Counted from the first letter of the stretch, positions 54,237-63,645 are shown. The stretch: DNA of 64,000 nucleotides from Haloarcula marismortui ATCC 43049 (GCF_000011085.1 NC_006396.1:2790001-2854000); one strand, 5' to 3'. A program made the numbers and translations. The notes: a model not told the origin generated them from the sequence alone.

Positions 54237-54322
54237 TGCCTGAGCCGACGCGTCGCCCCCGTAATTGCGTTTCGACCTCTCGGTCGTCTGGGCCGGGGAG
54301 GGCCCTGTGACCTTGCTTTCGC

Positions 54323-55438
54323 TTACTCACCGGTCACGCCGCCGTCATCTGTGGGTTTGCTCTTCGACTGCGCTTGGTCGAATAGCTCGCCCGGAATCTC
54401 TTCGGTTGAGATGGAGATGGACCGCTGGGGGAACGGGATATCGATGTTATCGGCCCGGAACCGTTTGTAAATCGCGCTGTTGAGTTCGTGGGTTGCACGA
54501 GCTGTCAGGGCCGGGTTGCTGACCCAGCACAGCAGTTCGAAGTTCAGCGCTGAGTCGCCGAACTCTCGGAACCGGACCCGCGGGTTCGGGCGGTCCTGCA
54601 CGAGGTCCTCGGCTTCGGCTAGTTCCAGCAGGATATTCTCGACTTTGTCGATGTCCGTCCCGTAGGCGACGCCGACAGGGACCCGAATCCGGCGCTTGCG
54701 TCGCGGCGTCGACTCGTTGACGATAGCAGCGCTATTGAGCTTCGAATTCGGAACTGTGACGAGAATGTCGTCGCGGGTGCGGATGACCGTCGAGCGGACA
54801 GAGATGTCCTCGACGCGGCCGCGTTCGCCGCTTTCGAGGACGACGAAGTCGCCGACTGCGTACGTCCCGTCGAGATACAACGATAGCGACCCGAAAAAGT
54901 TCGCCAGCGTGTCCCGGGCCGCTAGGCCGACAATGATGCCCATAATCCCCGCTGAGGCCAGCAGCGGCGTCACGTCGATGTCCCACAGAACCAACAGGAG
55001 CAGAACCCCGCCGCCCGAGATGAGCGCGCTCCAGACGTTCTGGAGGATGGGGACCATCTGGCGGTCGATGTACGCTGAATCTGTCGCGATGGCGGACGCC
55101 TGCCGGCCAATGCGAAGCAGCGTCACCATCCAGACGATGACGACCAACGAGAGCGTCCCGGCCTCAAGCGAGACGGCGATGGCCGGCCGAATATCGTAAA
55201 TCTGTGCGCCGGCGTACGCGCCGCCGAGACCGACCGTGACGTACACGGCGGTGTGGATTCCACGGAACACAATATCGTCGACGTCGCCCTCAATGTGTGG
55301 GGTGACCCGTCTGATCAGCCGGTCACCGAGGACACGGATGACCAGCGCGAGCGCGACCCCGCTGCCGACGAGTACCAGAAACCCCTGCCAGGCCGGCAGC
55401 CCCGACAGCAGGTCTACCACCCCACTTCCCAGTTGCAT
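54323..55438 (-). CDS. MscS-family mechanosensitive channel
   Basis: A 371-residue membrane protein. Four or five N-terminal helices are followed by the pore-lining TM3 region with GIIVGLAARDTLANFFGSL, and then the cytoplasmic beta domain (VPNSKLNSAAIVNEST). Homologues open on osmotic downshock. The C-terminal tail is basic then acidic. It is convergent with nothing; it lies after pus10 in the opposite direction of uppP. Confidence 0.92.
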   Translation of the reverse strand: MQLGSGVVDLLSGLPAWQGFLVLVGSGVALALVIRVLGDRLIRRVTPHIEGDVDDIVFRGIHTAVYVTVGLGGAYAGAQIYDIRPAIAVSLEAGTLSLVVIVWMVTLLRIGRQASAIATDSAYIDRQMVPILQNVWSALISGGGVLLLLVLWDIDVTPLLASAGIMGIIVGLAARDTLANFFGSLSLYLDGTYAVGDFVVLESGERGRVEDISVRSTVIRTRDDILVTVPNSKLNSAAIVNESTPRRKRRIRVPVGVAYGTDIDKVENILLELAEAEDLVQDRPNPRVRFREFGDSALNFELLCWVSNPALTARATHELNSAIYKRFRADNIDIPFPQRSISISTEEIPGELFDQAQSKSKPTDDGGVTGE

Positions 55439-55527
55439 ACCCCCGTTTGGACACCGGCGCTATATATACTGCCACGTCGACGGGCCGAACCGAACGGCCT
55501 TTGTCCCGTGGCGTCCGCTCCGTGGAT

Positions 55528-56340
55528 ATGAACCCGATTCTCGTCGCTATTCTGCTGGGTCTGCTGCAGGGGGTGCTGGAGTGGATTCCAGTCTCCAGTG
55601 AGGGCGGTGTCGCCCTCGCGTCGACGGTGGTCACAGGCGTCTCACCCGCCGCTTCGACCCGCCTCGCACTCTTTCTCCACGCCGGGACGGCGGTTGCGGC
55701 CACGGCCTACTATCGCACCGAGGTCCGAACCATCCTCCATTCGATACGGCAACTCTCGCGTCGCCCGTTCGCCGACGAGACGGCGGACCTCTCGTTTATT
55801 GTCATCGCGACGGCGGCAACCGCTGTCACCGGCCTCCCCGCGTATATGGTCCTCGACGCGGCTGTTTCGGAGCTAGAGGGCGGGCTCTTTCTGGCGCTAG
55901 TCGGCGGCCTACTCGTCATCACTGGTCTCCTCCAGCGGTTCGCTGCGGCGCTGTCGCTGGGCGAGCGTGAGATTCCGGACGGGTTCGACGCTGTTCTAGT
56001 CGGGGTGTTGCAGGGGCTGGCCATCCTCCCCGGAGTCTCCCGGTCTGGGACGACGGTGAGTGCGCTGTTGCTCAGGGGCCACGAGGGTGAGTCGTCACTT
56101 CGACTCTCGTTTCTACTGTCGATTCCGGCCGCGCTCGCTGCCAACGTCCTGGTTCTCGTTGACGACGGCATTCCCGCAATCGAGCCGCTGCCAGCCGTCG
56201 TCGCGCTCATCGTGAGCGCCGTCGTCGGCTATCTCACCGTCGACGCGCTGGTCCGGCTGGTACGGCAGGTCCCGTTCTGGGCGGTCTGTACGGTGTTTGG
56301 CGGCCTGGGCGTCGTCGGCGGCCTGCTTGTCGCGCTGTAA
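55528..56340 (+). CDS. uppP: UppP/BacA-type undecaprenyl-diphosphatase family protein
   Basis: A 270-residue membrane phosphatase of the BacA family with about eight helices. It has the first catalytic block GVLEWIPVSSEGG and the second PGVSRSGTT. In archaea such enzymes act on dolichyl-type lipid diphosphates. The block usually ends STGH; here the His position is Gly. ATG 55528 starts MNPILVAILLG. Confidence 0.88.
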   Translation: MNPILVAILLGLLQGVLEWIPVSSEGGVALASTVVTGVSPAASTRLALFLHAGTAVAATAYYRTEVRTILHSIRQLSRRPFADETADLSFIVIATAATAVTGLPAYMVLDAAVSELEGGLFLALVGGLLVITGLLQRFAAALSLGEREIPDGFDAVLVGVLQGLAILPGVSRSGTTVSALLLRGHEGESSLRLSFLLSIPAALAANVLVLVDDGIPAIEPLPAVVALIVSAVVGYLTVDALVRLVRQVPFWAVCTVFGGLGVVGGLLVAL

Positions 56341-56361
56341 GGACCGGTGAACTCCGAGTGC

Positions 56362-56967
56362 TTACTCCTTGTACTCGATTTCAGTACCGCTGGCGACCGG
56401 CTGAAGGATGTACTCACCGGTTTGGCCGCGTTTGACCGGCGTGAAGTCGGCTGTGAACACGGTGCGGGTGTCCGCACGGATTTCGTACTCCTGCGTGAAC
56501 TGCAGCGGCGCGTCACCGGGCGTGTCAACCGTCGCGTCGCCGCCCTCTGCGAGCGTCCCGTCGACGCCCGTCACATCGAGCTGGAGGTACTCGTAGGTGT
56601 CAACCTCAAGTTCAGTCTCGTCAACGAGGGCGGTGTTGCCGTCCTGAAGCTGTACTAGGTCGGCCTTCTGGGCTTCGTCGAACTGGTGGTACTCGCGGGC
56701 ATCGCTCGTGTCCGCTGTCGTCGATTCCTCAGTCGCTGTGTCTTCCTCCGAGACTGGCCTTACCCAGATACCGGCCATGGTGATGACACACGATTCGAAA
56801 TCACCGATATCGCCTGGCTGGTCAGTCACTTGCGTCGCGAGTGTTCCTGTTTCGCTGCCGCTCCCGGAACAGCCAGCGAGGCCGACTGTACTCGCTGCTG
56901 CGAGGCCGCCGGCGGCTTTCAGATAGTCACGTCGAGATGCCGTTCCTGACTGCTGTTGGTCGCGCAT
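56362..56967 (-). CDS. DUF4382 lipoprotein
   Basis: A 201-residue exported lipoprotein. The Tat motif SRRDYLKAAG is followed by the lipobox LAGC. Then TQVTDQPGDIGDFESCVITMAGIWV opens the DUF4382 carbohydrate-binding-like beta domain, which continues with YEYLQLDVTGVDGTL. The substrate is unknown. It is convergent with uppP (22-nt gap). Confidence 0.85.
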   Translation of the reverse strand: MRDQQQSGTASRRDYLKAAGGLAAASTVGLAGCSGSGSETGTLATQVTDQPGDIGDFESCVITMAGIWVRPVSEEDTATEESTTADTSDAREYHQFDEAQKADLVQLQDGNTALVDETELEVDTYEYLQLDVTGVDGTLAEGGDATVDTPGDAPLQFTQEYEIRADTRTVFTADFTPVKRGQTGEYILQPVASGTEIEYKE

Positions 56968-57157
56968 ACACTGGTCGAGAGCCGTCCCAGGGTAAAGGAG
57001 CCGGGAGATAGTCGGCCCGAGTTCAGCCGCATTTCGCCCGATTTGCCGGATGTAAACGGTCTCTGTGTCGACACAGACCGGTGGTCCCGACCAGTCCCGT
57101 GTCGGCGACGATGGAACTTATTTACCCTTCGGCGTCAAATCTCTAATATCAGCGGCT

Positions 57158-58024
57158 ATGAGTGGTGACGAACGCAAGCTAGTCGACACGTCGGGGGACT
57201 TCCAGTACGTCGTCCGCGACGGCGACACGGTGACCGACCCGAAGTGGCGCTCCTGTCGACTCATCGTCACCAACAAGCGACTCATTCTGGCGACAAACGG
57301 CTCGAAACAGCCGATCCCACACTCCAGTATTACCCTCCCGTCGAACCCTGACGATCTGATTCCCGACGGTGGGACCGGCGGCGCAACCGCGCTGGAGGTG
57401 GGCAACAACGTCCTCCTCGTCGACACCCCGAACTTGGACGACTTCCAGACGGAGTACGTCCGCGCGACGCTACAGGGTGAGGTTATCCTCGCACGACAGC
57501 AAGCGGTCGTCGGCGGCGTCGTTCAGGAGGACGCCGAGTGGAGCAAGGCACGGTTTCAACTGGATGACGACATCATCCGCCTCCAGTTCCCCGGCGGCAA
57601 GAGCATGTCATTCGAAATTGAGGACGTCGGAACTATCGAAACGGGGACCAGTACCGTGATGGGTCAGGAGCGGGAGGTCATTGAGGTCGAACACACTGAC
57701 AATCAGGACCGTAGCGTCGAAACCCACATCTCGGGGATGGACCACCACACGCGGGCGCTGAAGACGCTCTTTACCCGCGTTATCGAGGACCGTGAGGACG
57801 ATTACGAACTCTCGGAGATGGAGAGTCAGGTGTTGATGGCGCTCTACTCCGGTGTTTCACCGTTCGAGATGTCCGATTTCGTCGGAACAACGCCCGACGA
57901 GGTCGAGGAAATCTATCAGAAACTGCTCGATGTTGGTGCGGTTGATGAGGTCCGGGTTCGGACCGAGGTTGCGTTGAATGCGCAAGGACGGAATATGGCG
58001 AGTGAAGCGATGAGTGAGAAATAG
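57158..58024 (+). CDS. cheF: Taxis protein CheF
   Basis: A 288-residue archaeal adaptor that links CheY to the archaellum motor (DUF439 family). It starts MSGDERKLVDTSGDFQYVV and contains WRSCRLIVTNKRLIL and a C-terminal helical, HTH-like part (LSEMESQVLMALYSGVSPFEMSDFVGTT). No other chemotaxis or archaellum gene is within this window, so it stands alone. A TTATTTAC box (57117-57124) is its probable promoter. Its stop is followed directly by a strong hairpin. Confidence 0.9.
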   Translation: MSGDERKLVDTSGDFQYVVRDGDTVTDPKWRSCRLIVTNKRLILATNGSKQPIPHSSITLPSNPDDLIPDGGTGGATALEVGNNVLLVDTPNLDDFQTEYVRATLQGEVILARQQAVVGGVVQEDAEWSKARFQLDDDIIRLQFPGGKSMSFEIEDVGTIETGTSTVMGQEREVIEVEHTDNQDRSVETHISGMDHHTRALKTLFTRVIEDREDDYELSEMESQVLMALYSGVSPFEMSDFVGTTPDEVEEIYQKLLDVGAVDEVRVRTEVALNAQGRNMASEAMSEK

Positions 58025-58043
58025 AGAGGCGCTACGCGCCTCT
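58025..58043 (+). terminator. Hairpin directly after cheF
   Basis: An 8-bp stem with a TAC loop, AGAGGCGC-TAC-GCGCCTCT, starts at the base after the cheF stop. It shares its core GGCGCTACGCGCC with a second hairpin at 58138-58156. It is a possible mRNA end or stabiliser, and part of a repeat cluster. Confidence 0.5.
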
Positions 58044-58329
58044 GAACGAACGGCGAAGCCGTGAGTAGCGAGGGGCGCGAACGTAGTGAGCGGCCCTCGG
58101 ATAGCGAACGGGGAGCAGCGCGACCCGTGAGCAGTAGTGTGGCGCTACGCGCCACAGAACGATTTTCCCTGACGCCGAGCCAACAAAAGTCGGGCGAGGA
58201 CCGATTCTGATCCGGGGCAGTGGAGCGGTACCGCCACTGCGACCCGTGGCTTGCCTCTAGCGGTGGTCGGGTTCCGATGTAGCCCAGTCAGTACAGCCGG
58301 ACTCGTGCCCTGCTTCCGTCTCGCCGTTT
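58044..58329. repeat. GC-rich repeat and hairpin cluster
   Basis: It contains the 33-nt unit at 58067-58099 that recurs at 6894-6926 with one mismatch. A second 8-bp hairpin, TGTGGCGC-TAC-GCGCCACA, lies at 58138-58156. The sequence between them is rich in GAGCG/GCGAA words. The rest to 58329 shows nothing I recognise; an open minus-strand frame there (from 58333) is basic and unlikely. Confidence 0.55.
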
Positions 58330-58581
58330 TCACTCACGCAGGTACTCGACGTCCTCAGCTTCCGTCACCGACACCCCGTCCGGGAGGTCCGACTCCGGGA
58401 CCGGCGTCAGGGTGAGAACTTCACCCGCCTCGGTCTGGACCCATTCCTCACCCGTCCCTTGACTCCAATCGTGTGGTTCCCAGAACCCCGACTCGAAGCG
58501 CATCCAGATGTCGAGACCACTGTAGTACTCTCCCGTTGAACTTTCGTATATCATTGCTGACTCCACGGCGTCTGCTGCCAT
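58330..58581 (-). CDS. Small protein of unknown function
   Basis: An 83-residue acidic protein that starts MAADAVESAMIYESS and has aromatic-rich LDIWMRFESGFWEPHDWSQ, then LTLTPVPESDLPDG. No domain is recognised. A TTG at 58593 is an alternative start. It sits alone between repeat DNA and a gene-poor stretch; the case for it rests on composition and acidic haloarchaeal style only. Confidence 0.5.
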   Translation of the reverse strand: MAADAVESAMIYESSTGEYYSGLDIWMRFESGFWEPHDWSQGTGEEWVQTEAGEVLTLTPVPESDLPDGVSVTEAEDVEYLRE

Positions 58582-58765
58582 CGAAAAAGTCAATGCACCT
58601 ACATGGTATTATTACTACCGGCAGGGCAGAAATTCGCCTGGCTTGAGAATGGAGGGGTGCTTGGATAGCACGGGTAAAGCGGTGGTTCGGCCACCGAATG
58701 AGTATGTTTAACAGGGGCGCCGTGAACCAGCTATGGAGCCGCCGCCGCGGAAAACGGAGTCCGGC

Positions 58766-59035
58766 CTACTGCTGTTCCATCGCCAGCTCGAGCGACCAGA
58801 AGAAGCCGTAGTACGCGACGACGCCGGCGGCGAGCGTCAGGTAGTAAGCCCACTGGGGAGCCGACAGTAGGTCGAAGATGACGCTCACAGCAGTCACCCA
58901 GGCGATAGCGAACACGAGGTCGACGAACATGCCTCGTTTGTGGTCTCGCACGTGGTTTCGGAGGGTGTCGACGACGCTCATCGGCGGCCTCGTGTCGTCC
59001 ATGACGGTCGGAGTCGGTGCTGTCCCATTAGTCAC
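58766..59035 (-). CDS. Small membrane protein in the acetate-uptake cluster
   Basis: An 89-residue protein. An acidic N-terminus (about 20 residues) and a basic segment (RNHVRDHKRG) are followed by two hydrophobic helices ending YYGFFWSLELAMEQQ. The ATG overlaps the UspA stop by 4 nt, so it is the last gene of the acetate transport operon. Function unknown. Confidence 0.75.
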   Translation of the reverse strand: MTNGTAPTPTVMDDTRPPMSVVDTLRNHVRDHKRGMFVDLVFAIAWVTAVSVIFDLLSAPQWAYYLTLAAGVVAYYGFFWSLELAMEQQ

Positions 59036-59505
59036 GCCTCGATATCCGTCTCGCCGTGAACGTCGACGACGAGTACTGGTAGCCGCGTCCGGCGCAGCAC
59101 CTTCTCCGTGACGCTGCCAAGGATGACGCGCTTGAGGCCCGAGCGGCCGTGGGACCCCATCACGACGAGGTCGATGTCGTTGTCCTCGACGAACTTTCGG
59201 ATAGCGCGGGCCGGTTCGCCGGCGGTGATGTGCTCTTCGACCTCGACGCCGTGTTCGGCGGCACGGTCGCGGACGTAGCCGGTGGCCTCATCGGCGTCTT
59301 CTTTTATATCGGTCATCTCCGCCAGGTTTCCTTGGCGGATGCGGTCGACCTGTTCTGTCCCCAGCGAGTAGCTGGTCGCGTCGACGTCGACGACGTACAG
59401 TGCGTGGACCGTTGCGCCGTATTTCGAGGCGATGTCGACCGCCTGATCGACCGCGTTTTCGGCGGTTTCGCTGCCGTCGGTCGGAACGAGGATATTGTCG
59501 TACAT
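59032..59505 (-). CDS. Universal stress protein (single domain)
   Basis: A 157-residue UspA-type protein: MYDNILVPTDGSE at the start and GSHGRSGLKRVILGSVTEKVL near the end, the G-x2-G-x9-G ATP-binding pattern. It lies 4 nt after the symporter gene and 4 nt into the next gene, so it is likely a regulatory partner of the transporter. ATG 59505 is used. Confidence 0.9.
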   Translation of the reverse strand: MYDNILVPTDGSETAENAVDQAVDIASKYGATVHALYVVDVDATSYSLGTEQVDRIRQGNLAEMTDIKEDADEATGYVRDRAAEHGVEVEEHITAGEPARAIRKFVEDNDIDLVVMGSHGRSGLKRVILGSVTEKVLRRTRLPVLVVDVHGETDIEA

Positions 59506-59509
59506 GGGT

Positions 59510-61180
59510 TTAATCGTCCGCGGGGGTACTGCCACTGGTGCTGTCGCCGACGACGTCTGCGGCGGTCTCCTGTTGCCCCATCGGTTCGGGGCTGTGACAC
59601 TGTCGAACCATCTTTTTCGTCTCCAGCGGTGGCTCGGGCGTCGCCAGCGAGACGGCGATAGTGACGATGAACACGAGCGGCGTCCCGATCAGCGCAGCGC
59701 CGATCGGTGGGACGTACTGGGCGTATATCGGGACGAGTGCGCCGCCTTCTCCAGCGGCTGCGCCGAGCGCGCCGATGTAGCTCGGGAGGACGCTGTTGAT
59801 AATCGAGGTGATCCAGATGAGCAGGCCGAGCACCATCCCGGCCAGTGCGCCCTGACGGTTCGTGTTCTCCCACCAGAGGCCGAGGAAGAACATCGGGAAC
59901 AGGACGACGCCGGCCAGCGAGAACGCGTAGGCGACCAGCTCGCCGATGAGCGCCGGTGGGTTGAACGCGGTCACTGTTACCAGCGCGCCCATGCCAATGA
60001 TCGTCCCGCGACCGATGAGCACCTGCTGTCGCTGGGTCGCGTCGGGATTAACCAGCTCGGTGTAGATGTCGTGTGCGACCGCGGAGGAGGCCGTGATGAA
60101 CAGGCCAGCCGTCGTCGCGATAGCCGCGGCCATCGCACCGGCCGCCACGAGGCCGACGAACCACGTCGGGAGGTTGGCGAACTGTGCGGCGAGCACGACG
60201 ATCACGTCACCTTCAGCGCCGGACATGCCGCCTTCTGCGGCGTAGGCGCTCGCGCCCGTCGTCGTCTGGAAGAGGTCGACGCCGAAGGCCGCCATTGCGG
60301 GCGACGCCCAGTAGAGCAGGAGGATAAAAAACAGCCCCCACACGCAGGACCAGCGAGCGACGCGCTCGCTTCTGACCGTGTAGAATCGGACGAGGACGTG
60401 CGGGAGGCCACAGGTCCCGACGATGAGTGAGAACGCCGTCGCGACCCAGAGGTAGAACGGCTGGTTCACGAACGGCGCAGAGAACTCGCGGCCGAGGTCA
60501 GCGATCAGTGCGCCGTACTCGATCTGCGGGAGCACCGTCGAGTACCCCTGCGAGAAGCCGACGACGTACACGCCTGCGAGGAACGCAACAATGAGGATGG
60601 TGTACTGGACGGCCATGTTCTTCGTTGCGCCCAGCATCCCCGAGAGCGCGAGATAGCCGACGGTGATGGTCATCATCACGACGATCATCGGGATGATATC
60701 GAGCCCGAAGACGTACTGTCCGACCAGTCCCATGCCGCGGGCCTGACCGACGGAGTAGACGTACGCGATGAGCAGCGTGGTGAATGCGGCCAGCGCGCGG
60801 GCAGTTGGGGAGTTGAACCGGTCGCCAACGAAGTCCGGCGCGGTGTACTTCCCGAACCGGCGCATCTGTGCTGCCAGGAAGATGAGCAGGACGAAGTAGC
60901 CGGTCGTCCAGCCGACGATGAACGCCAGCCCGTAGAAGCCAGAGAGCGCGACCAGCCCGGCGAGTCCCAGATACGAGGCGGCGGACATCCAGTTCGCGCC
61001 GATGGCCATCCCGTTCTCGATATTGCCGATGCCGCGGCCCGCGACCCACATCCCCTCTGTGTCGGCCACCTTGAACACGTAGCCGATGACGAGGAACGAC
61101 GCCATCATCAGGAAGACGATAATCGCCGGGACGAGCTTGAACGAGATGTCGAGCGCTTCTGCCTGTAGCGGGACCGTCAC
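59510..61180 (-). CDS. Sodium:solute symporter, acetate-permease-like large subunit
   Basis: A 556-residue SSS-family carrier with about 13 helices. GANWMSAASYLGLAGLVAL lies in the second to third helix, followed by GKYTAPDFVGDRF and VARWSCVWGL. It resembles the actP-type group that works with a small DUF4212 subunit, which is encoded just upstream and overlaps it by 4 nt. Together with acs, this predicts acetate or a similar monocarboxylate as the substrate. The cation is Na+ by family. Confidence 0.9.
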   Translation of the reverse strand: MTVPLQAEALDISFKLVPAIIVFLMMASFLVIGYVFKVADTEGMWVAGRGIGNIENGMAIGANWMSAASYLGLAGLVALSGFYGLAFIVGWTTGYFVLLIFLAAQMRRFGKYTAPDFVGDRFNSPTARALAAFTTLLIAYVYSVGQARGMGLVGQYVFGLDIIPMIVVMMTITVGYLALSGMLGATKNMAVQYTILIVAFLAGVYVVGFSQGYSTVLPQIEYGALIADLGREFSAPFVNQPFYLWVATAFSLIVGTCGLPHVLVRFYTVRSERVARWSCVWGLFFILLLYWASPAMAAFGVDLFQTTTGASAYAAEGGMSGAEGDVIVVLAAQFANLPTWFVGLVAAGAMAAAIATTAGLFITASSAVAHDIYTELVNPDATQRQQVLIGRGTIIGMGALVTVTAFNPPALIGELVAYAFSLAGVVLFPMFFLGLWWENTNRQGALAGMVLGLLIWITSIINSVLPSYIGALGAAAGEGGALVPIYAQYVPPIGAALIGTPLVFIVTIAVSLATPEPPLETKKMVRQCHSPEPMGQQETAADVVGDSTSGSTPADD

Positions 61181-61605
61181 TGCTCGACACCCCCGTCAGT
61201 GGCCGCTGCCTCGCCCGTCTCTGGAGCCGTGCTCTCGACGGAATCGATGCCGTACTTCTGGTCAAGCCGGTCCCGGTAGCGCGTGTATACGACCGCCAGA
61301 ATGAGCGCGCCCGTCGGCGCACCGAACGAGACGAGGAAGTAGTGCAGCGGGAAGCCAAACAGGGGCGTCTGCACGGTCATCATCTCCGGCGCAAGTGCGG
61401 TCAGCGTCACCGGGCCGAACACGACCAGCGCCCAGAGCACGAAACTGCTCCAGATGATCTTCAGGTGGTCGCGCATAAACGGCGTACTCGGCCGTAACAG
61501 GTTCACCTCCCTGTCGAGGTAATCGATGTCGTCGTGGGCGGCTGCTGTGCCGCCGTCTGGTTGGATAGTTGACTCTTCTCGGTCCGCAGGCGTGTCTCTT
61601 GACAT
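61177..61605 (-). CDS. Sodium/substrate symporter small subunit (DUF4212)
   Basis: A 142-residue protein with two hydrophobic helices (IIWSSFVLWALVVFGPVTL and HYFLVSFGAPTGALILAVVY) and the YLDREVNLLRPS leader. DUF4212 proteins pair with SSS carriers. Its stop overlaps the symporter start by 4 nt (ATGA), and acs ends 45 nt upstream. Confidence 0.88.
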   Translation of the reverse strand: MSRDTPADREESTIQPDGGTAAAHDDIDYLDREVNLLRPSTPFMRDHLKIIWSSFVLWALVVFGPVTLTALAPEMMTVQTPLFGFPLHYFLVSFGAPTGALILAVVYTRYRDRLDQKYGIDSVESTAPETGEAAATDGGVEQ

Positions 61606-61650
61606 GGGTATGAAAGCTTGAAAATTCGTGGTGCTGTTCGCTGTTAGGGC

Positions 61651-63645
61651 TCAGTCACCCTGGACCTTGGTCTCGATATCACTGACAACGTCAGGGTTTC
61701 GCAGCGTACTCGTATCGCCCAGTTCCTCGCCGTTGGCGATGTCTTCCAGCAGGCGGCGCATGATCTTCCCGGAGCGGGTCTTCGGCAGTTCGGGCGTGAA
61801 GATGACCGCTTCCGGCCGCGCGATCGGGCCGATAGCATCCTCGACGCCGTCGATAATCGCACTGCGGAGTTCCTCGTCCTCGTCGTAGCCGTCCTCGGTG
61901 ATGACGTAGGCGTACACCGCCTCGCCCTTGATATCGTGGTCGCCACCGACGACAGCGGCTTCGGCAACGCCTTCCACGCCGACGATAGCGCTCTCGATTT
62001 CCATCGTCCCGAGACGGTGGCCGGAGACGTTGATCACGTCGTCGACCCGTCCCAGCACGGTGATGTAGCCGTCGTCGTCGATTTTTGCGCCGTCCTCGGG
62101 GAAGTACACCCAGTCGTCAGAGTCGTCGCTATCGGTATCCGAGTACTCGGCCCAGTATTCGTCGATGAACCGTTCGTCGTTCTTGTACAGCGTCCGGAGC
62201 ATCCCGGGCCACGGCTTGTCGACGGTCAGGTAGCCGGCGCGGCCGGGTTCGACTTCCTCACCCTCGGTGTCGACGATGCGTACGTCGTTGCCCGGTAGCG
62301 GCGGCCCGGCCGACCCCGGTTTCATGTCCTTGACGCCGGGTAACGTCGTTATCATCATGCCGCCGGTTTCGGTCTGCCACCAGGTGTCGACGACGGGACA
62401 CTCCTCGTTGCCGATATGTTTGTAGTACCATTTCCAGGCACGGGGGTTGATTGGCTCACCGACCGTGCCAAGCAGGCGCAGGCTAGAGAGGTCGTGTTGC
62501 TCGGGGTACTGTTTGCCCCACTTCATGAACGCCCGGATAGCTGTCGGCGCGGTGTACAGTTGGTCGGCTTCGTACTCCTCGACGATGTCCCAGAGGCGGT
62601 CCTTGTCGGGGTAGTCCGGCGTCCCCTCGTACATCATCGTCGTCGTCCCGAGCGCGAGCGGGCCGTAGACGATGTAGGAGTGACCGGTAATCCAGCCGAT
62701 ATCGGCAGAGCAGAAGTACGTGTCCTCGGGTTTGATGTCGAGCACCGCCTGCGATGTCCAGGCCGCCCAGGCGAGGTAGCCGCCGGTGGAGTGTTTGACG
62801 CCTTTTGGTTTCCCGGTGGTCCCGGAGGTGTACATGAGGAACAGCATGTCCTCGGCGTCGCGGTCGACTGGTTCGACAGTCTCGCCTTCGTTGTCGTCGA
62901 TGACATCCTCGAAGGCGACCTGATTGTCCGCGTAGTCGTGGTCGAAGCCGTCGCCGTCCATCAGCCGTTCGGCGACGATGGCGCGTTCCACCTCGTGGTC
63001 AACGCCGCTCAGCCCTTCGTTGGCTTTGTCGAGGTGGTCAAGCGGGTCGCCGCGGCGGTAGTAGCCGTCGCAGGTAACCAGATACTCCGAGTCGGCGGAG
63101 TTCATTCGGGTCGCGAGCGCGTCCGCGGAGAAGCCGGCGAACACAACGGAGTGGGGCGCGCCGATGCGGGCACAGGCCAGCATGGCGATGGGAAGCTGCG
63201 GAATCATCGGCATATACATCGTCACGACATCATCTTCGCCGACACCCATCTCACGCAGGCCGGCCGCGAACTCGTTGACCTTCTGATGGAGTTCCTCGTA
63301 CGTGTAGGTGATATTGTCTTCCTCGACTGGCTCGCCGACCCACTCGATAGCGGCTTCGTCGCCGCGCTCGTCGAGGTGGCGGTCCAGACAGTTCGCTGAG
63401 GCGTTTAGCGTCCCGTCTGTGAACCACTCGTAGAACGGCGGGTTCGAGTCGTCGAGTACCTGATCGTACTCCTCCTCCCAGTCGAGAAGGTCAGCGGCCC
63501 CCTCCCAGCACTCCGGCCAGTTCTCCTCGAACTCGTCGTAGATACCCTCATCCGTGACGTTCGCCTGCTCGACGAACGACTCCGGCGGCTCGAAAACCTC
63601 CTGCTCTTCGAGCCGTGCTTCGAGTTGGACATCTTCATCTGACAT
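61651..63645 (-). CDS. acs: Acetyl-CoA synthetase (AMP-forming)
   Basis: Activates acetate to acetyl-CoA at the cost of ATP to AMP. It is 664 residues. The ANL-family signature YTSGTTGKPKGVKH is present, and the C-terminal catalytic loop PKTRSGKIMRRLL has Lys627, the residue acetylated in bacterial Acs. It is the first gene of the acetate cluster. A TATA-like TTTATATGG (minus strand, 63672-63681) lies 27-36 nt before the ATG, so it is probably leaderless. Confidence 0.97.
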   Translation of the reverse strand: MSDEDVQLEARLEEQEVFEPPESFVEQANVTDEGIYDEFEENWPECWEGAADLLDWEEEYDQVLDDSNPPFYEWFTDGTLNASANCLDRHLDERGDEAAIEWVGEPVEEDNITYTYEELHQKVNEFAAGLREMGVGEDDVVTMYMPMIPQLPIAMLACARIGAPHSVVFAGFSADALATRMNSADSEYLVTCDGYYRRGDPLDHLDKANEGLSGVDHEVERAIVAERLMDGDGFDHDYADNQVAFEDVIDDNEGETVEPVDRDAEDMLFLMYTSGTTGKPKGVKHSTGGYLAWAAWTSQAVLDIKPEDTYFCSADIGWITGHSYIVYGPLALGTTTMMYEGTPDYPDKDRLWDIVEEYEADQLYTAPTAIRAFMKWGKQYPEQHDLSSLRLLGTVGEPINPRAWKWYYKHIGNEECPVVDTWWQTETGGMMITTLPGVKDMKPGSAGPPLPGNDVRIVDTEGEEVEPGRAGYLTVDKPWPGMLRTLYKNDERFIDEYWAEYSDTDSDDSDDWVYFPEDGAKIDDDGYITVLGRVDDVINVSGHRLGTMEIESAIVGVEGVAEAAVVGGDHDIKGEAVYAYVITEDGYDEDEELRSAIIDGVEDAIGPIARPEAVIFTPELPKTRSGKIMRRLLEDIANGEELGDTSTLRNPDVVSDIETKVQGD

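Noticed and set aside
58145-58333. 62-codon minus-strand frame overlapping the small gene stop at 58330
   Set aside because: Basic, Arg/Pro-rich translation unlike haloarchaeal proteins, and it runs through a repeat hairpin.
62416-63399. Open frame antisense to acs
   Set aside because: Shadow frame of the acetyl-CoA synthetase gene; no independent evidence.
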